Shown: positions 1 through 9,061 of the stretch, in pieces
Position numbering within the stretch: the first letter of the stretch is position 1
Layout of the letters: each line of letters begins with the position of its first letter
NCBI GenBank assembly: GCA_032433765.1
Contig: JAVIAB010000024.1
Coordinates: forward strand, 14,008,126 to 14,072,125
Length of the DNA: 64,000 nt
Direction of reading: 5' to 3'
Source: Megaustenia siamemsis
Lineage: Eukaryota; Mollusca; Gastropoda; Stylommatophora; Ariophantidae
Made by a program: the position numbers and the translations under genes
The notes under the pieces: model-generated
Seen by the model: the letters and a program-made list of their open reading frames with translations, nothing else
What the model was told of the DNA's origin: nothing
Databases searched by the model: none

Positions 1-212
1 CGTGTGCACAGGGGTCCCTCGCCGCACAGGCAGATAACTCAGACTTCGCAGGTACTCATATTTTTTTCCCGTCCATGAGTAATTAACGTTTCAAGCCGGG
101 CCTCGCTGCTGAGACCAAGGGTGGTTGCCGCAGAGAAATCATAAATAAAAATCCCAACTAGCCGGGATTTGAACCCACAATCTCTCTGTCTCGAGGCCGG
201 ATACGAGTTCTA
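1..212 (-). mobile_element. S3 tRNA-derived SINE, cut by window edge
   Basis: Read on the minus strand, an RNA polymerase III B-box-like GGTTCAAATCC (about 164-174) is followed by a body that matches a second copy at 41046-41496, including the shared stretch GCCCGGCTTGAAACGTTAAT. The 3' end runs off the window at base 1. The tRNA-like 5' half is short, so the A box is missing or degenerate. It abuts a LINE fragment on its 5' side. Confidence 0.65.
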
Positions 213-218
213 CTAGCA

Positions 219-975
219 GAAAATCCTAAAGATCTACAACAATTACTTAATGTAATAAACATGACAAACAGAAAATATGGACTAGATATGAATATAAAAA
301 AGACTAAAACTATGATCATAAACAAAGAACATTTACAAGACCTACAATTAAATATCAAAGTTGAAGGAATACATCTAGAGACAGCCCAAAGCTACAACTA
401 CCTGGGACATACTATAACCCGTGATGGAAAATGTACAACTGAAATAAATAAAAGAATAGGTATGGCAAAAAGTAATTTCAATGCCATGAAAAATATACTA
501 ACATCAAAACAAATAACACCATGGCTGAAACTAAGAATAGCAAAATGTTACATCTTCTCAAAATTCCTGTATGGTGCAGAAACATGGACATTAGACCAGA
601 AAACAGAACAGAAAATTGAAGCCTTTGAAATGTGGCTTTATAGAAGAATAGGTAGAATTGGATGGAAAGAAAATAAAACAAACGATGAAGTTTTAAAACA
701 ACTAAAAATGAAAAGAGAACAATTAAACACAATTAGAGCAAGACAAATGAAAATTTTTGGTCATGTTAAAAGAAACAACAGTCTAATAAAAGTAGTATTA
801 GAAGGGAAAATACAAGGTAAAAGAGGCAGAGGCAGACCAAGATTAACATGGACGAGTAACATCAAAAGATGGACAAGTCAGCCTATCGCAATCTGCACCA
901 TCAAAGCAAGAGACAGAGTGTAATGGCGCTCCATGGTAGCCAACCTTCGATGCGGAGACGGCACTCAGTGATGAT
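219..975 (+). mobile_element. L-A LINE fragment, reverse transcriptase C-terminus (RTE-like)
   Basis: A 220-codon open stretch (261-923) covers the end of the reverse transcriptase palm and the C-terminal tail. Visible landmarks are GLDMN followed by KTKTM, the YNYLGHTI turn, AETWTL, RRIGRIGW, a GHVKR motif and GRGRPRLTW. It is 5'-truncated: the catalytic YxDD box and the endonuclease are absent. A TAA at 921-923 breaks the frame where other copies have Glu, after which WRSMVANLRCGDGT continues to the true end and a (TGA)n tail. The short-repeat tail and C-terminal pattern are typical of RTE-clade LINEs. Dead copy. Confidence 0.85.
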
Positions 976-1240
976 GATGATGTGAAGACAATGTTGGAGA
1001 CAAACGGAAAAGAAGAAAACGAAGAACAGAAAGAGATAAAGAGAACATGAATGTAGAGATGAAGATATGCAGTTCAAGGAGAACACCTAAGAGGAAAGGA
1101 TGGCACACACCATTGGTTAAGTTACCACGAAGTTAAAGACGTAAAGACGTTGAGAAATAATACTTTAGTTTCTGCCTGCAGAATTTTTGTTTAAGAAGAA
1201 AGCAATCTTAATTTACAACATTTATAACGGTTCATTTTAG
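976..1240. other. unassigned A-rich spacer
   Basis: Low-complexity A- and AG-rich sequence between two LINEs. I see no gene, SINE promoter box or tandem structure here. Confidence 0.4.
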
Positions 1241-2970
1241 TGTTGAGTTATTGAGTTATTTGCGGGTCATCATCGTTGCACTCCGAACAAGTCCATACGT
1301 GCTCAGATCCCCTCCTCAGCAAGTCTTGCATTGTCCAGCCACTGACGACTCCAGTTCTGTGTTGGTTGATAAGTCTTCTTACACGGCCACTAAGTTTCTC
1401 GCTTCTAGCTGTGTCCATCTTAACTCCCATCTCTTTCATCCGAAGGAGTGACGTGGACTCATGGTTGTCGAAGTCCTGTGTTCTTCCCACTCCCTCGAGG
1501 GCATTGATGATGTCCGGTCAAACTGTGTTCTTCCCACTCCCTCGAGGGCATTGATGATGTCCGGTCAAACTGTGTTCTTCCCACTTCCTCGAGGGCATTG
1601 ATGATGTCCGGTCAAACTGTGTTCTTCCCACTTCCTCGAGGGCATTGATGATGTCCGGTCAAACTGTGTTCTTCCCACTTCCTCGAGGGCAGTGATGATG
1701 TCCGGTCAAACTGTGTTCTTCCCACTTCCTCGAGGGCATTGATGATATCCGGTCAAACTGTGTTCTTCCCACTCCCTCGAGGGCATTGATGATGTCCGGT
1801 CAAACTGTGTTCTTCCCACTTCCTCGAGGGCATTGATGATATCCGGTCAAACTGTGTTCTTCCCACTCCCTCGAGGGCATTGATGATGTCCGGTCAAACT
1901 GTGTTCTTCCCACTTCCTCGAGGGCATTGATGATGTCCGGTCAAACTGTGTTCTTCCCACTTCCTCGAGGGCATTGATGATGTCCGGTCAAACTGTGTTC
2001 TTCCTACTTCCTCGAGGGCATTGATGATGTCCGGTCAAACTGTATTCTTCCCACTTCCTCGAGGGCATTGATGATGTCCGATCAAACTGTGTTCTTCCCA
2101 CTTCCTCGAGGGCATTGATGATGTCCGGTCAAACTGTGTTCTTCCCACTTCCTCGAGGGCATTGATGATGTCCGGTCAAACTGTGTTCTTCCCACTTCCT
2201 CGAGGGCATTGATGATGTCCGATCAAACTGTGTTCTTCCCACTTCCTCGAGGGCATTGATGATGTCCAGTCAAACTGTGTTCTTCCCACTTCCTCGAGGG
2301 CATTGATGATGTCCGGTCAAACTGTGTTCTTCCCACTTCCTCGAGGGCATTGATGATGTCCGGTCAAACTGTGTTCTTCCCACTTCCTCGAGGGCATTGA
2401 TGATGTCCAGTCAAACTGTGTTCTTCCCACTTCCTCGAGGGCATTGATGATGTCCGGTCAAACTGTGTTCTTCCCACTTCCTCGAGGGCATTGATGATGT
2501 CCGGTCAAACTGTGTTCTTCCCACTTCCTCGAGGGCATTGATGATGTCCGGTCAAACTGTGTTCTTCCCACTTCCTCGAGGGCATTGATGATGTCCGGTC
2601 AAACTGTGTTCTTCCCACTTCCTCGAGGGCATTGATGATGTCCGATCAAACTGTGTTCTTCCCACTTCCTCGAGGGCATTGATGATGTCCGGTCAAACTG
2701 TGTTCTTCCCACTTCCTCGAGGGCATTGATGATGTCCGGTCAAACTGTGTTCTTCCCACATCATCGAGGGCATTGATGATGTCCGGTCAACAATATCGCA
2801 GCTAGCCAACCTATCCACTCTTTCATTTCCCCGTACTCCCCCATTTCCAGGGGCGTAGACAAAGAAGACCGTACGGATTTGTGACTTCTGCAATGACTCC
2901 ACCCATTGCATACGTACAGAGCCCGCCTCAACTGTTCTTATCATGATCATCGAATCACTCATTATCAAAT
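1241..2970 (-). mobile_element. L-I LINE fragment with RNase H domain, split by a 47-bp array
   Basis: On the minus strand, 2968-2800 encodes the end of an RNase H domain: SDS with a candidate catalytic Asp, then PGNGGVRGNERVDRLAS, the usual C-terminal RNase H signature of I, Jockey and R1-type LINEs. After 28 copies of a 47-bp repeat, coding resumes at about 1490-1248 (DFDNHESTSLLRMKEMGVKM, then ARSEKL, RRLINQHRTG, DLLRRGSEHVWTC) and ends in a stop followed by TAACTCAATAACTCAA, probably the 3' tail. The two halves are no longer in one frame. Reverse transcriptase and endonuclease parts are missing. Confidence 0.7.
1473..2793. repeat. 47-bp minisatellite, about 28 copies
   Basis: The unit contains CCTCGAGGGCATTGATGATG and CCGGTCAAACTGTGTTCTTC. 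Units differ by only one or two changes (cactccc/cacttcc, gtccgg/atccgg/gtccag). It sits inside the L-I LINE open reading frame, and its minus-strand translation (DIINALEEVGRTQ) continues directly into the LINE C-terminus. 47 is not a multiple of 3, so expansion scrambled the frame. Confidence 0.95.
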
Positions 2971-3299
2971 TATTGTTATGGTTTTTTTTATCCTTTCTGT
3001 TATCCTTCTATGTGCTACTTGGTGGCTATGGACGTGGTACATAATTGTGACTATAATTTCCTTATCTTATCACTCATATCGTGACTCCTGTAGCAAGATT
3101 CCAACGCCACAGTCTGGTTGAGTGCACTGTCTCCCCTTGATAACCGGATACCTTCACTTTACTATGTAATTTGTGACACTGTAATATATTTGTAAAGGGG
3201 TTACTGTCCCTGCAATGTCTGAGATTTGTACTGTGACTTGACTCGCTGGAACATTTAAATATAGGAACTTGATGAACCCAGCCATGTCATTGCTTTCAA
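2971..3299. other. no recognised feature
   Basis: T-rich unique-looking sequence. It may contain the 5' truncation point of L-I. No coding or promoter signal seen. Confidence 0.4.
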
Positions 3300-3883
3300 T
3301 TTGAGAAAAACACAAAACTATGACGTTTCAGTTCCGTTATTTCCTTCCTCATTTGTCTTTCAGAGTCGAGAAGAGCAAATTTGCTGTCTTTTATTCTTCT
3401 GTTGGCCTCTGCTGCTGTTATGTTTCCTAGTGTTTCTAATATTCCATCAATACATCTTTTGCTCCTCTGTTCGCCTCTGCTGCCTTTATGCTTCATAGCG
3501 TTTCCAATATTCCATCAATCCATCTTTTGCTCTTCTGTTGACCCCTTCTGCTGTTATGTTTCCTAGTGTTTCCAATATTCCATCAATCCATATTTAGCTC
3601 TACTTTTGACCCCTGCTGATGTTATGCTTCCTAGTGTTTCCAATATTCCATCAATTCATCTTTTTATGGTCGGCCCTTGAGTCTGGTGTTCTCGCGCTCT
3701 TTATTAAAGTCTGGTTGTGTTGTGTTGCAATATTTCTAGCGGATCACGTGACCAAATTCTTTCCTCTGTTGTTTCTTTATATATTCTATGATGGGGATTA
3801 TTCCTAGCCTTTTTTCAGTTCTTCATTTCTTGTTTTATTTCTCAGTCTGTTTCCTGTCATGCGTCTAACACACTTCATCTAAT
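3300..3883 (-). mobile_element. L-G LINE 3' end (minus strand)
   Basis: Read in reverse, this aligns base by base with the 3' parts at 40630-40980 and 49735-50125: AGACTCAAGGGCCGACCA, GATGAATTGATGGAATATT, CATAACAGCAG. The translation RSKRCIDGILETLGNITAAE and DSKFALLDSERQM is LINE C-terminal tail. The element is 5'-truncated before the FKYLGS region and carries a 68-bp tandem expansion of its own tail. Confidence 0.7.
3373..3680. repeat. 68-bp tandem repeat, about 4.5 copies
   Basis: ATTCCATCAA recurs at 3441, 3509, 3577 and 3645, an exact 68-bp spacing. Each unit covers the CIDGILETLGNI segment of the L-G LINE tail on the minus strand; L-G copies elsewhere carry it once. Confidence 0.85.
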
Positions 3884-4475
3884 GAGGGGAGAACAGAATT
3901 ATGAAAATAACTCAAAACAACAGAAATGGAATCTAGTGGTCACTGACTAAACAACTTGATGATTTAGACTTTGCTGATGACATAGCTCTCCTATCACACA
4001 GCCATCAACAGATGCAGGATAAAATGAGCATACTTGATGAGAGATCACAACAGCTAGGACTGAAGATTAATAGAGATAAGACCAACATTATGAGAATTAA
4101 TACAGTTGGCAATAACCAAATAAAACTAGGAGAAATACCTCTATTAGTATATATTATTATTATATTAGTTGACAATCACGAAGATACAGACTTTCATTAA
4201 TGGATGCTTACACAGAATAACAGGATGGAAATGGCAGAACAAACTCACTAACATAGAATTATGGAAATGTACCACTCAAATACCAGTGCATAAAGAGATA
4301 CAGCGAAGATGATGGCGCTGGATAGGACACACACTGCGGAAGCCAACTGAGAGTATTACACAACAGGCCCTTTTTTCGAATCCCCAGGGGAAAAGACAAA
4401 GAGGAAGACCAATGAATTCTTGGAGAAGACAGATAGAAGCAGAGATGAAGAAGATGGGGAAGACATGGAATGATA
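3884..4475 (+). mobile_element. L-D LINE fragment with FADD reverse transcriptase motif
   Basis: Translating from about 3960 gives LDFADDIALLSHSHQQMQ, the reverse transcriptase catalytic box (FADD), then GLKINRDKTNIMRIN. This is the only place in the window where the RT active-site aspartates are visible. After about 4150 there is an internal deletion; coding-like sequence resumes near 4195 with the L-D tail (GWKWQNKLTNIELW, HTLRKPTESITQQ, GKRQRGRPMNSWRRQIEAEM). Stops interrupt the tail. Dead copy. Confidence 0.8.
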
Positions 4476-4612
4476 AATAATTATGAAAATAGTTTAAAAC
4501 AAGTGTTTAATAGGAAGCAACAACAGCAATGACAAAAAAGTATATAGAGAGTTCTGGAGACACATGATCCCCTATGCCAGGGAACACGGTGCGTTATTAT
4601 TATAGTAAAAAA
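4476..4612 (+). mobile_element. RTE-like LINE 3' end, short
   Basis: The phase VYREFWRHMIPYAREHGA matches the last residues of the L-B and L-C families (DRKLWRDMI, then YA) and is followed by a TTATTATTATAG tail. Too short to place in a family. Confidence 0.5.
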
Positions 4613-4899
4613 AAACGTCGTTGAGGTCAAGGCTAGTCACGTGTTAGCTGATCTGTCCGCCATTATTTCATCTTGACCCATCTGTTTTGCAAATCTTTTC
4701 CCGCTGTGCTGCTTTATTTTAAGAGAATTACTGATTAATTTATGTCAACGGAAAATGCTTTTTTAAGTGCAGGCCAACTCGATTTGAAGTTTGTTGTCTT
4801 CTGCTTATTCTAAATCGGCCTATCATTAATTGAGTGCAGCTTTCTGCACGTTGTTTTCGCTTTCAAATTATCGTTGGCTTCATTATATTTAGAAAAAAA

Positions 4900-6132
4900 A
4901 GATAGTGAGAACGGAAAGGAAGGAAAGAAGAAAGGGAGGGAGGGGGGAAGGAAGGAAGGGAGGAAGAAGGGGAGTGAGTGAGTGAGTGAGTGAGTGAGTG
5001 AGTGAGTGAGTGAGTGAGTGAGGGAGTGAGTAAGTAAGTGAGTAAGTAAGTGAGGGAGGGAGTGAGGGAGGAAGGAAGGAAGGAAAGAAGGAAGGAAGGA
5101 AGGAAGGAAGGAAGGAAGGGAGTAAGAAAGGGAGGGAGGGAGTGAGGGAGGAAGGAAGGGAGGTAGGAAGGGAGATAGGGAGGAAGGAAGGAAAGAAGGA
5201 AGAAATGAATGAAGGGAGGAAGGGAGGGAGGGAGTGAGTGAGGGAGTGAGTGAGGGAGGGAGGGAGGAAAGAAGAAGGAAGAAAGGGTGAGAGGGAGGGA
5301 GCGAGGGAGGAAGAAGAGGAGTGAGTGAGTGAGTGGGTGAGTGGGTGAGAGGGAGGGAGGAAGGAAGGAAGGAGAGAAAGAGGGAGGGAGGAAGGAAGGA
5401 AGGAAGGAAAGAAAGAGGGAGGGAGGAAGGAAGGAAGGGAGTAAGAAAGGGAGGGAAGGAGGGAGGGAATGAGGAAGGAAGGAAGGAAGGAAGGAAGGAA
5501 GGAAGGAAGGAAGGAAGGAAGGAAGGAAGGAAGGAAGGAAGGAAGGAAGGAAGGAAGGAAGGAAGGAAGGAAGGAAGGAAGGAAGGAAGGAAGGAAGGAA
5601 GGAAGGAAGGAAGGAAGGAAGGAAGGAAGGAAGGAAGGAAGGAAGGAAGGAAGGAAGGAAGGAAGGAAGGAAGGAAGGAAGGAAGGAAGGAAGGAAGGAA
5701 GGAAGGAAGGAAGGAAGGAAGGAAGGAAGAAGGAAGGAAGGAAGGAAGGAAGGAAGGAAGGAAGGAAGGAAGGAAGGAAGGAAGGAAGGAAGGAAGGAAG
5801 GAAGGAAGGAAGAAGGAAGGAAGGAAGGAAGGAAGGAAGGAAGGAAGGAAGGAAGGAAGGAAGGAAGGAAGGAAGGAAGGAAGGAAGGAAGGAAGGAAGG
5901 AAGGAAGGAAGGAAGGAAGGAAGGAAGGAAGGAAGGAAGGAAGGAAGGAAGGAAGGAAGGAAAGGAAGGAAGGAAGGAAGGGGGAGAAGGAAGGGAGGGA
6001 GTGAGTGAGTGAGGGAGGGAGGGAGGGAGGGAGGAAAGAAAGAAGGAAGAAAGGGTGGGAGGGAGGGAGGGAGGGAGGGAGGAAGAAGGGGAGTGAATGG
6101 GAGGGAGGGAGGGAGGAAGGAAGGAAGGAAGA
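4900..6132. repeat. GGAA-type purine microsatellite, 1.2 kb
   Basis: The plus strand is almost wholly purine. A nearly pure (GGAA)n core runs from about 5472 to 5968 with rare slips (AAGAAGG at 5727 and 5810), flanked by mixed GGGA, GAGT and GGAA blocks. Long open frames on both strands (EGRK or PSFL repeats) come only from the repeat. Such mirror-symmetric purine tracts can form triplex DNA, and GGAA is the ETS-factor core; both are general knowledge, not evidence of function here. Confidence 0.97.
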
Positions 6133-6233
6133 AATGAAGGAAACTCTTAAATATTTTCACGGCCAACTCAGTTAACTGAACATTCCCCATCTATATTCGA
6201 TTTTAGTTAGCTAAGTTAGCAGTGTTCCCTAGC

Positions 6234-6335
6234 GTTGGGCTGCTCAACAACAACTGACAAGCCGTTGTGCCGAGGGGTACGGGTTCGATCCTTCTTCGGA
6301 CCATATATTATTCTGTGTTTTCTTTTTGTAAACTA
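6234..6335 (+). mobile_element. S4 tRNA-derived SINE head
   Basis: GTACGGGTTCGATCC, a good B box, is followed by CTTCGGACCATATATT, matching the S4 copy at 47040-47238. The A-box half is poor and only the start of the body remains. It lies just downstream of the GABA-B-like exon, in its presumed intron. Confidence 0.6.
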
Positions 6336-6399
6336 CAAACGGCTTAGACATTCCTCGCTGACGTCATTAACGATGTTCCAAACCAATAGAAACACTCAC

Positions 6400-6540
6400 C
6401 TGATACATTGCCCACTGATGGGCGATCTGAACGAGTGGGCCTGTCACGTTGTAGCACACGTCCCCAAACAAGATGGCTGTCGTGGTCTGGCTCTCCGCCA
6501 TCGTGTCAAAGAAAGCCTTCGTGGCAACGGCCATGTCACA
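6400..6540 (-). CDS. partial CDS: one exon of a GABA-B receptor-like class C GPCR
   Basis: On the minus strand a GTTTTCCCAG acceptor precedes 6540 and CAG/GTGAGT, a consensus donor, follows 6400. The 141-bp exon is 47 complete codons, phase 0 at both ends. The peptide starts CDMAVATKAFFDTMAE, has ILFGDVCYNVTGPLVQ with an NVT glycosylation sequon, and ends HQWAMYQ. The spacing CD, KAF(F/Y)D, FGxVCxxVT, W, Q matches lobe 1 of the GABA-B receptor Venus-flytrap domain as I remember it, closest to subunit 2; that domain binds or contacts the transmitter outside the cell. Codon use is GC-richer than its surroundings. No neighbouring exon was found. A related family-3 receptor or receptor guanylate cyclase is the alternative; a retained pseudogene exon cannot be excluded. 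Confidence 0.68.
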
Positions 6541-7104
6541 CTGGGAAAACAAGAAAACAGAACAAAAGTCATTGGGGAATAAAGGGAAACGTGGAATACT
6601 TCAATGGGTGATAAAGTAAAACGTGAAAAACTTTAAAGAAAATACAAAAAACATCAAATACTTCAAATAAAACACGAACAATTTCAATGGCGATTAAATA
6701 AATTGACAACATTTAGAAACAAAATATTATATTACTAATATACCTGCCCCTATCTCTTTCTCTCCCTCGCTTCCTCCGTCCACTATTAAGAATCATTAGG
6801 TCATGTCATGTCTTCTCCCCTGTGGCATCAACCTCCTGCCAAGAAAAATATTCCTCCTACTTCTCACAGTTTCATTTCTCCACGCACCATTTGGCTTGCC
6901 AGTTCCCTCGATGTCTGGCTTCCATGACAAAGCCTATCTTGCTATGTTGGCATCGGTTTTTCCTGCACTGTGTTCAGTCTATCTCTATGATCTTTTTATA
7001 ATTTGGTGCTTTATTTCAAACTGACCATTTTTCTATTACTTCCCATGTGTCTTCGTTTGGAGACCAAAAAGGGCATCCAGCAGTTGAGCTGACAGCGGCC
7101 ACCA
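6541..7104. other. presumed intron, no clear feature
   Basis: Sequence upstream of the exon on its strand. The first 250 bases are A-rich. A stretch at 6800-7090 has a minus-strand coding look (GKPNGAWRNETVRSRRNIFL) but is broken by stops and I cannot assign it; a worn mobile element is the likely origin. Confidence 0.35.
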
Positions 7105-7568
7105 ACCCAGAACTGATAGCGGGCGTAAGAATACAAGAACAACAGAGCTGATAGCGGGCGTAAGAATACAAGAACAACAGAGCTGATAGCGGGCGTAAGA
7201 ATACAAGAACAACAGAGCTGATAGCGGGCGTAAGAATACAAGAACAACAGAGCTGATAGCGGGCGTAAGAATACAAGAACAACAGAGCTGATAGCGGGCG
7301 TAAGAATACAAGAACAACAGAACTGATAGTGGGCTTAAGAATACAAGAACAACAGAACTGATAGCGGGCGTAAGAATACAAGAACAACAGAACTGATAGC
7401 GGGCGTAAGAATACAAGAACAACAGAACTGATAGCGGGCGTAAGAATACAAGAATAACAGAACTGATAGCGGGCGTAAGAATACAAGAATAACAGAACTG
7501 ATAGTGGGCTTAAGAATGCAAGAACAACTGAGCTGATAGCGGGCGTAAGAATGCAAGAACAACAGAGC
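7105..7568. repeat. 35-bp minisatellite, about 13 copies
   Basis: The unit is AACAGAGCTGATAGCGGGCG plus TAAGAATACAAGAAC. Variants (gagctg/gaactg, gcgggcg/gtgggct, aacaac/aataac) are clustered, suggesting spread by unequal exchange. The overlapping minus-strand ORFs here (RYQLCCSCILTPAIS) are repeat artefacts. Confidence 0.93.
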
Positions 7569-7671
7569 TAGGGATCGAGGATGGAAGGCAACCCAGTGCA
7601 CAAAAATGACGTGCTGAAGTCGGATGTTAAGACCGAAAATTGCAAATAAATATAGCACAAGGTGAAGTAGA

Positions 7672-7986
7672 GGTAACATACGAGACTTGAATCGACGTCT
7701 TAGCAAGCGAGTTTTTACCCATATGTGCTCGGCCGCTTATCCATCAGTGTTCGGAGACTTCTGGATAGTGTCGCTTCAAGCATTGAAACTCACGATGTGA
7801 GGCGGCATTCCTCACCTTCACAGAGTACTACCTTGGTACCAATTTCTGTCAGCGGCTAGGTCGACCGCGGAGGTATTTTTTTTCCACCCACTACAACTTA
7901 CACTGCTTCCAGCGGGAATCGAAAACGGGTTGTCCGAATGTCGGTAGCCCAGCCAGTTGGTTTTCCCAACTATGCTACCGAGGCCC
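7672..7986 (-). mobile_element. S2 tRNA-derived SINE, nearly full length
   Basis: Read in reverse it begins GGCCTCGGTAGC with an A-box-like AGCATAGTTGGG, has B-box-like GTTTTCGATTCCCGC, an A-rich run, then the shared S2 body (GTCGACC, CAGAAAT, GAAGCGACAC, GAGCACATATGGG) and ends CAAGTCTCGTATG. Four other copies lie in the window. Confidence 0.8.
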
Positions 7987-8034
7987 ACACAATGTAACCA
8001 CGCTTAGCGTCCCTTTAAGAGCGGGTAGGAAAGA

Positions 8035-8583
8035 TGGAAAACGCAAAACTGAAATAAACAAAAGAATAGGTGTGGCAAAAAGTAATTTTAATGCCATGAA
8101 AAATATACTAACAACAAAACAAATATCAGCAGGGCTGAAACTAAGAATGGCAAAATGTTACGTCTTCTCAATATTCCCGTATGGTGCAGAAACATGGACA
8201 TTAGACAATAAAACAACAGAAAATTGAAGCCTTTGAAATGTGGATTTATAGAAGAATAGGTAGCATTGGATGGAAACAAAAGATAACAAGCGATGAAGTT
8301 TTAAAACAACTGAAAATAAAAAGAGAACTACTAAATACAATTAAGACAAGACAAATTAAATTTTTGGGGCATGTTAAAAGACACAACAGCCAACTAAAAG
8401 TAATATTGGAAGGAAAAATACAAGGTAAAAGAGGCAGAGGCAGACCAAGACTAACATGGACGAGTAACATCAAAAGATGGACAAGTCAATCTATGACAGC
8501 CTGCACCATCAAAGCAAGAAACAGAGTAGAATGGCGATCCATGGTAGCTAACCTTCGTTGCGGAGAAGGCACACGATGATATA
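8035..8583 (+). mobile_element. L-A LINE fragment, RTE-like
   Basis: The C-terminal tail of the L-A reverse transcriptase: MWIYRRIGSIGWK, KRELLNTIKTRQIKFLGHVK, GRGRPRLTWTSNIKRW, WRSMVANLRCGEGTR and stop. The frame is open from about 8238 to 8579. A 1-bp deletion near 8214 separates it from the preceding TWTLDN part. Nearest relatives are 219-975 and 56116-56718. Confidence 0.85.
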
Positions 8584-8630
8584 GGGAAGATGACTATATT
8601 TTTAATACCAACGTGCGAGCGCCAGAGAGG

Positions 8631-8635
<5 letters not shown>

Positions 8636-8664
<29 letters not shown>
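8636..8664. repeat. (GA)n microsatellite
   Basis: About 14 GA dinucleotides. Confidence 0.9.
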
Positions 8665-8669
<5 letters not shown>

Positions 8670-9060
8670 ACAATAAGAAAGATGATTTCACAAAATCAAC
8701 CACTTTTATTTTTCTTACATCGTCAAGCCTCGATCTTCAACCTTATATCTTCTAACCCATCTCCCGTTTTCATCTACAGACAAAACCACACATCTTAAAA
8801 GCCCTACGGAAATATGATTGTCACATTTATGACCCGTAGCATCACCGGATGTTGTTAGCCTAGACGTATCAGATTATAAATTATCATCGTGATTTTTTTT
8901 GCTCCAAGGAGAAATTAATTTTATTGACAATCTGTGGCCGTATCAGGTGACCCCACTTTAGTCGTGATATGTTTATCTGTGTGTGCTGTCTCAACAACAG
9001 ATTCATACTTTATGATCGGAGAGACGCTCGCATCGTTGAGTTAGAAGAAAGGAATATTCA
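8665..9060. other. no recognised feature
   Basis: AT-rich, unique-looking sequence with no coding, SINE or tandem signal. Confidence 0.4.
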
Positions 9061-9061
9061 G

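Noticed and set aside
4889..6190. 433-codon PSFL-rich ORF and its EGRK antisense frames
   Set aside because: Translation of a GGAA microsatellite.
6235..6582. 115-codon plus-strand ORF
   Set aside because: It is the antisense shadow of the minus-strand receptor-like exon plus an S4 SINE head.
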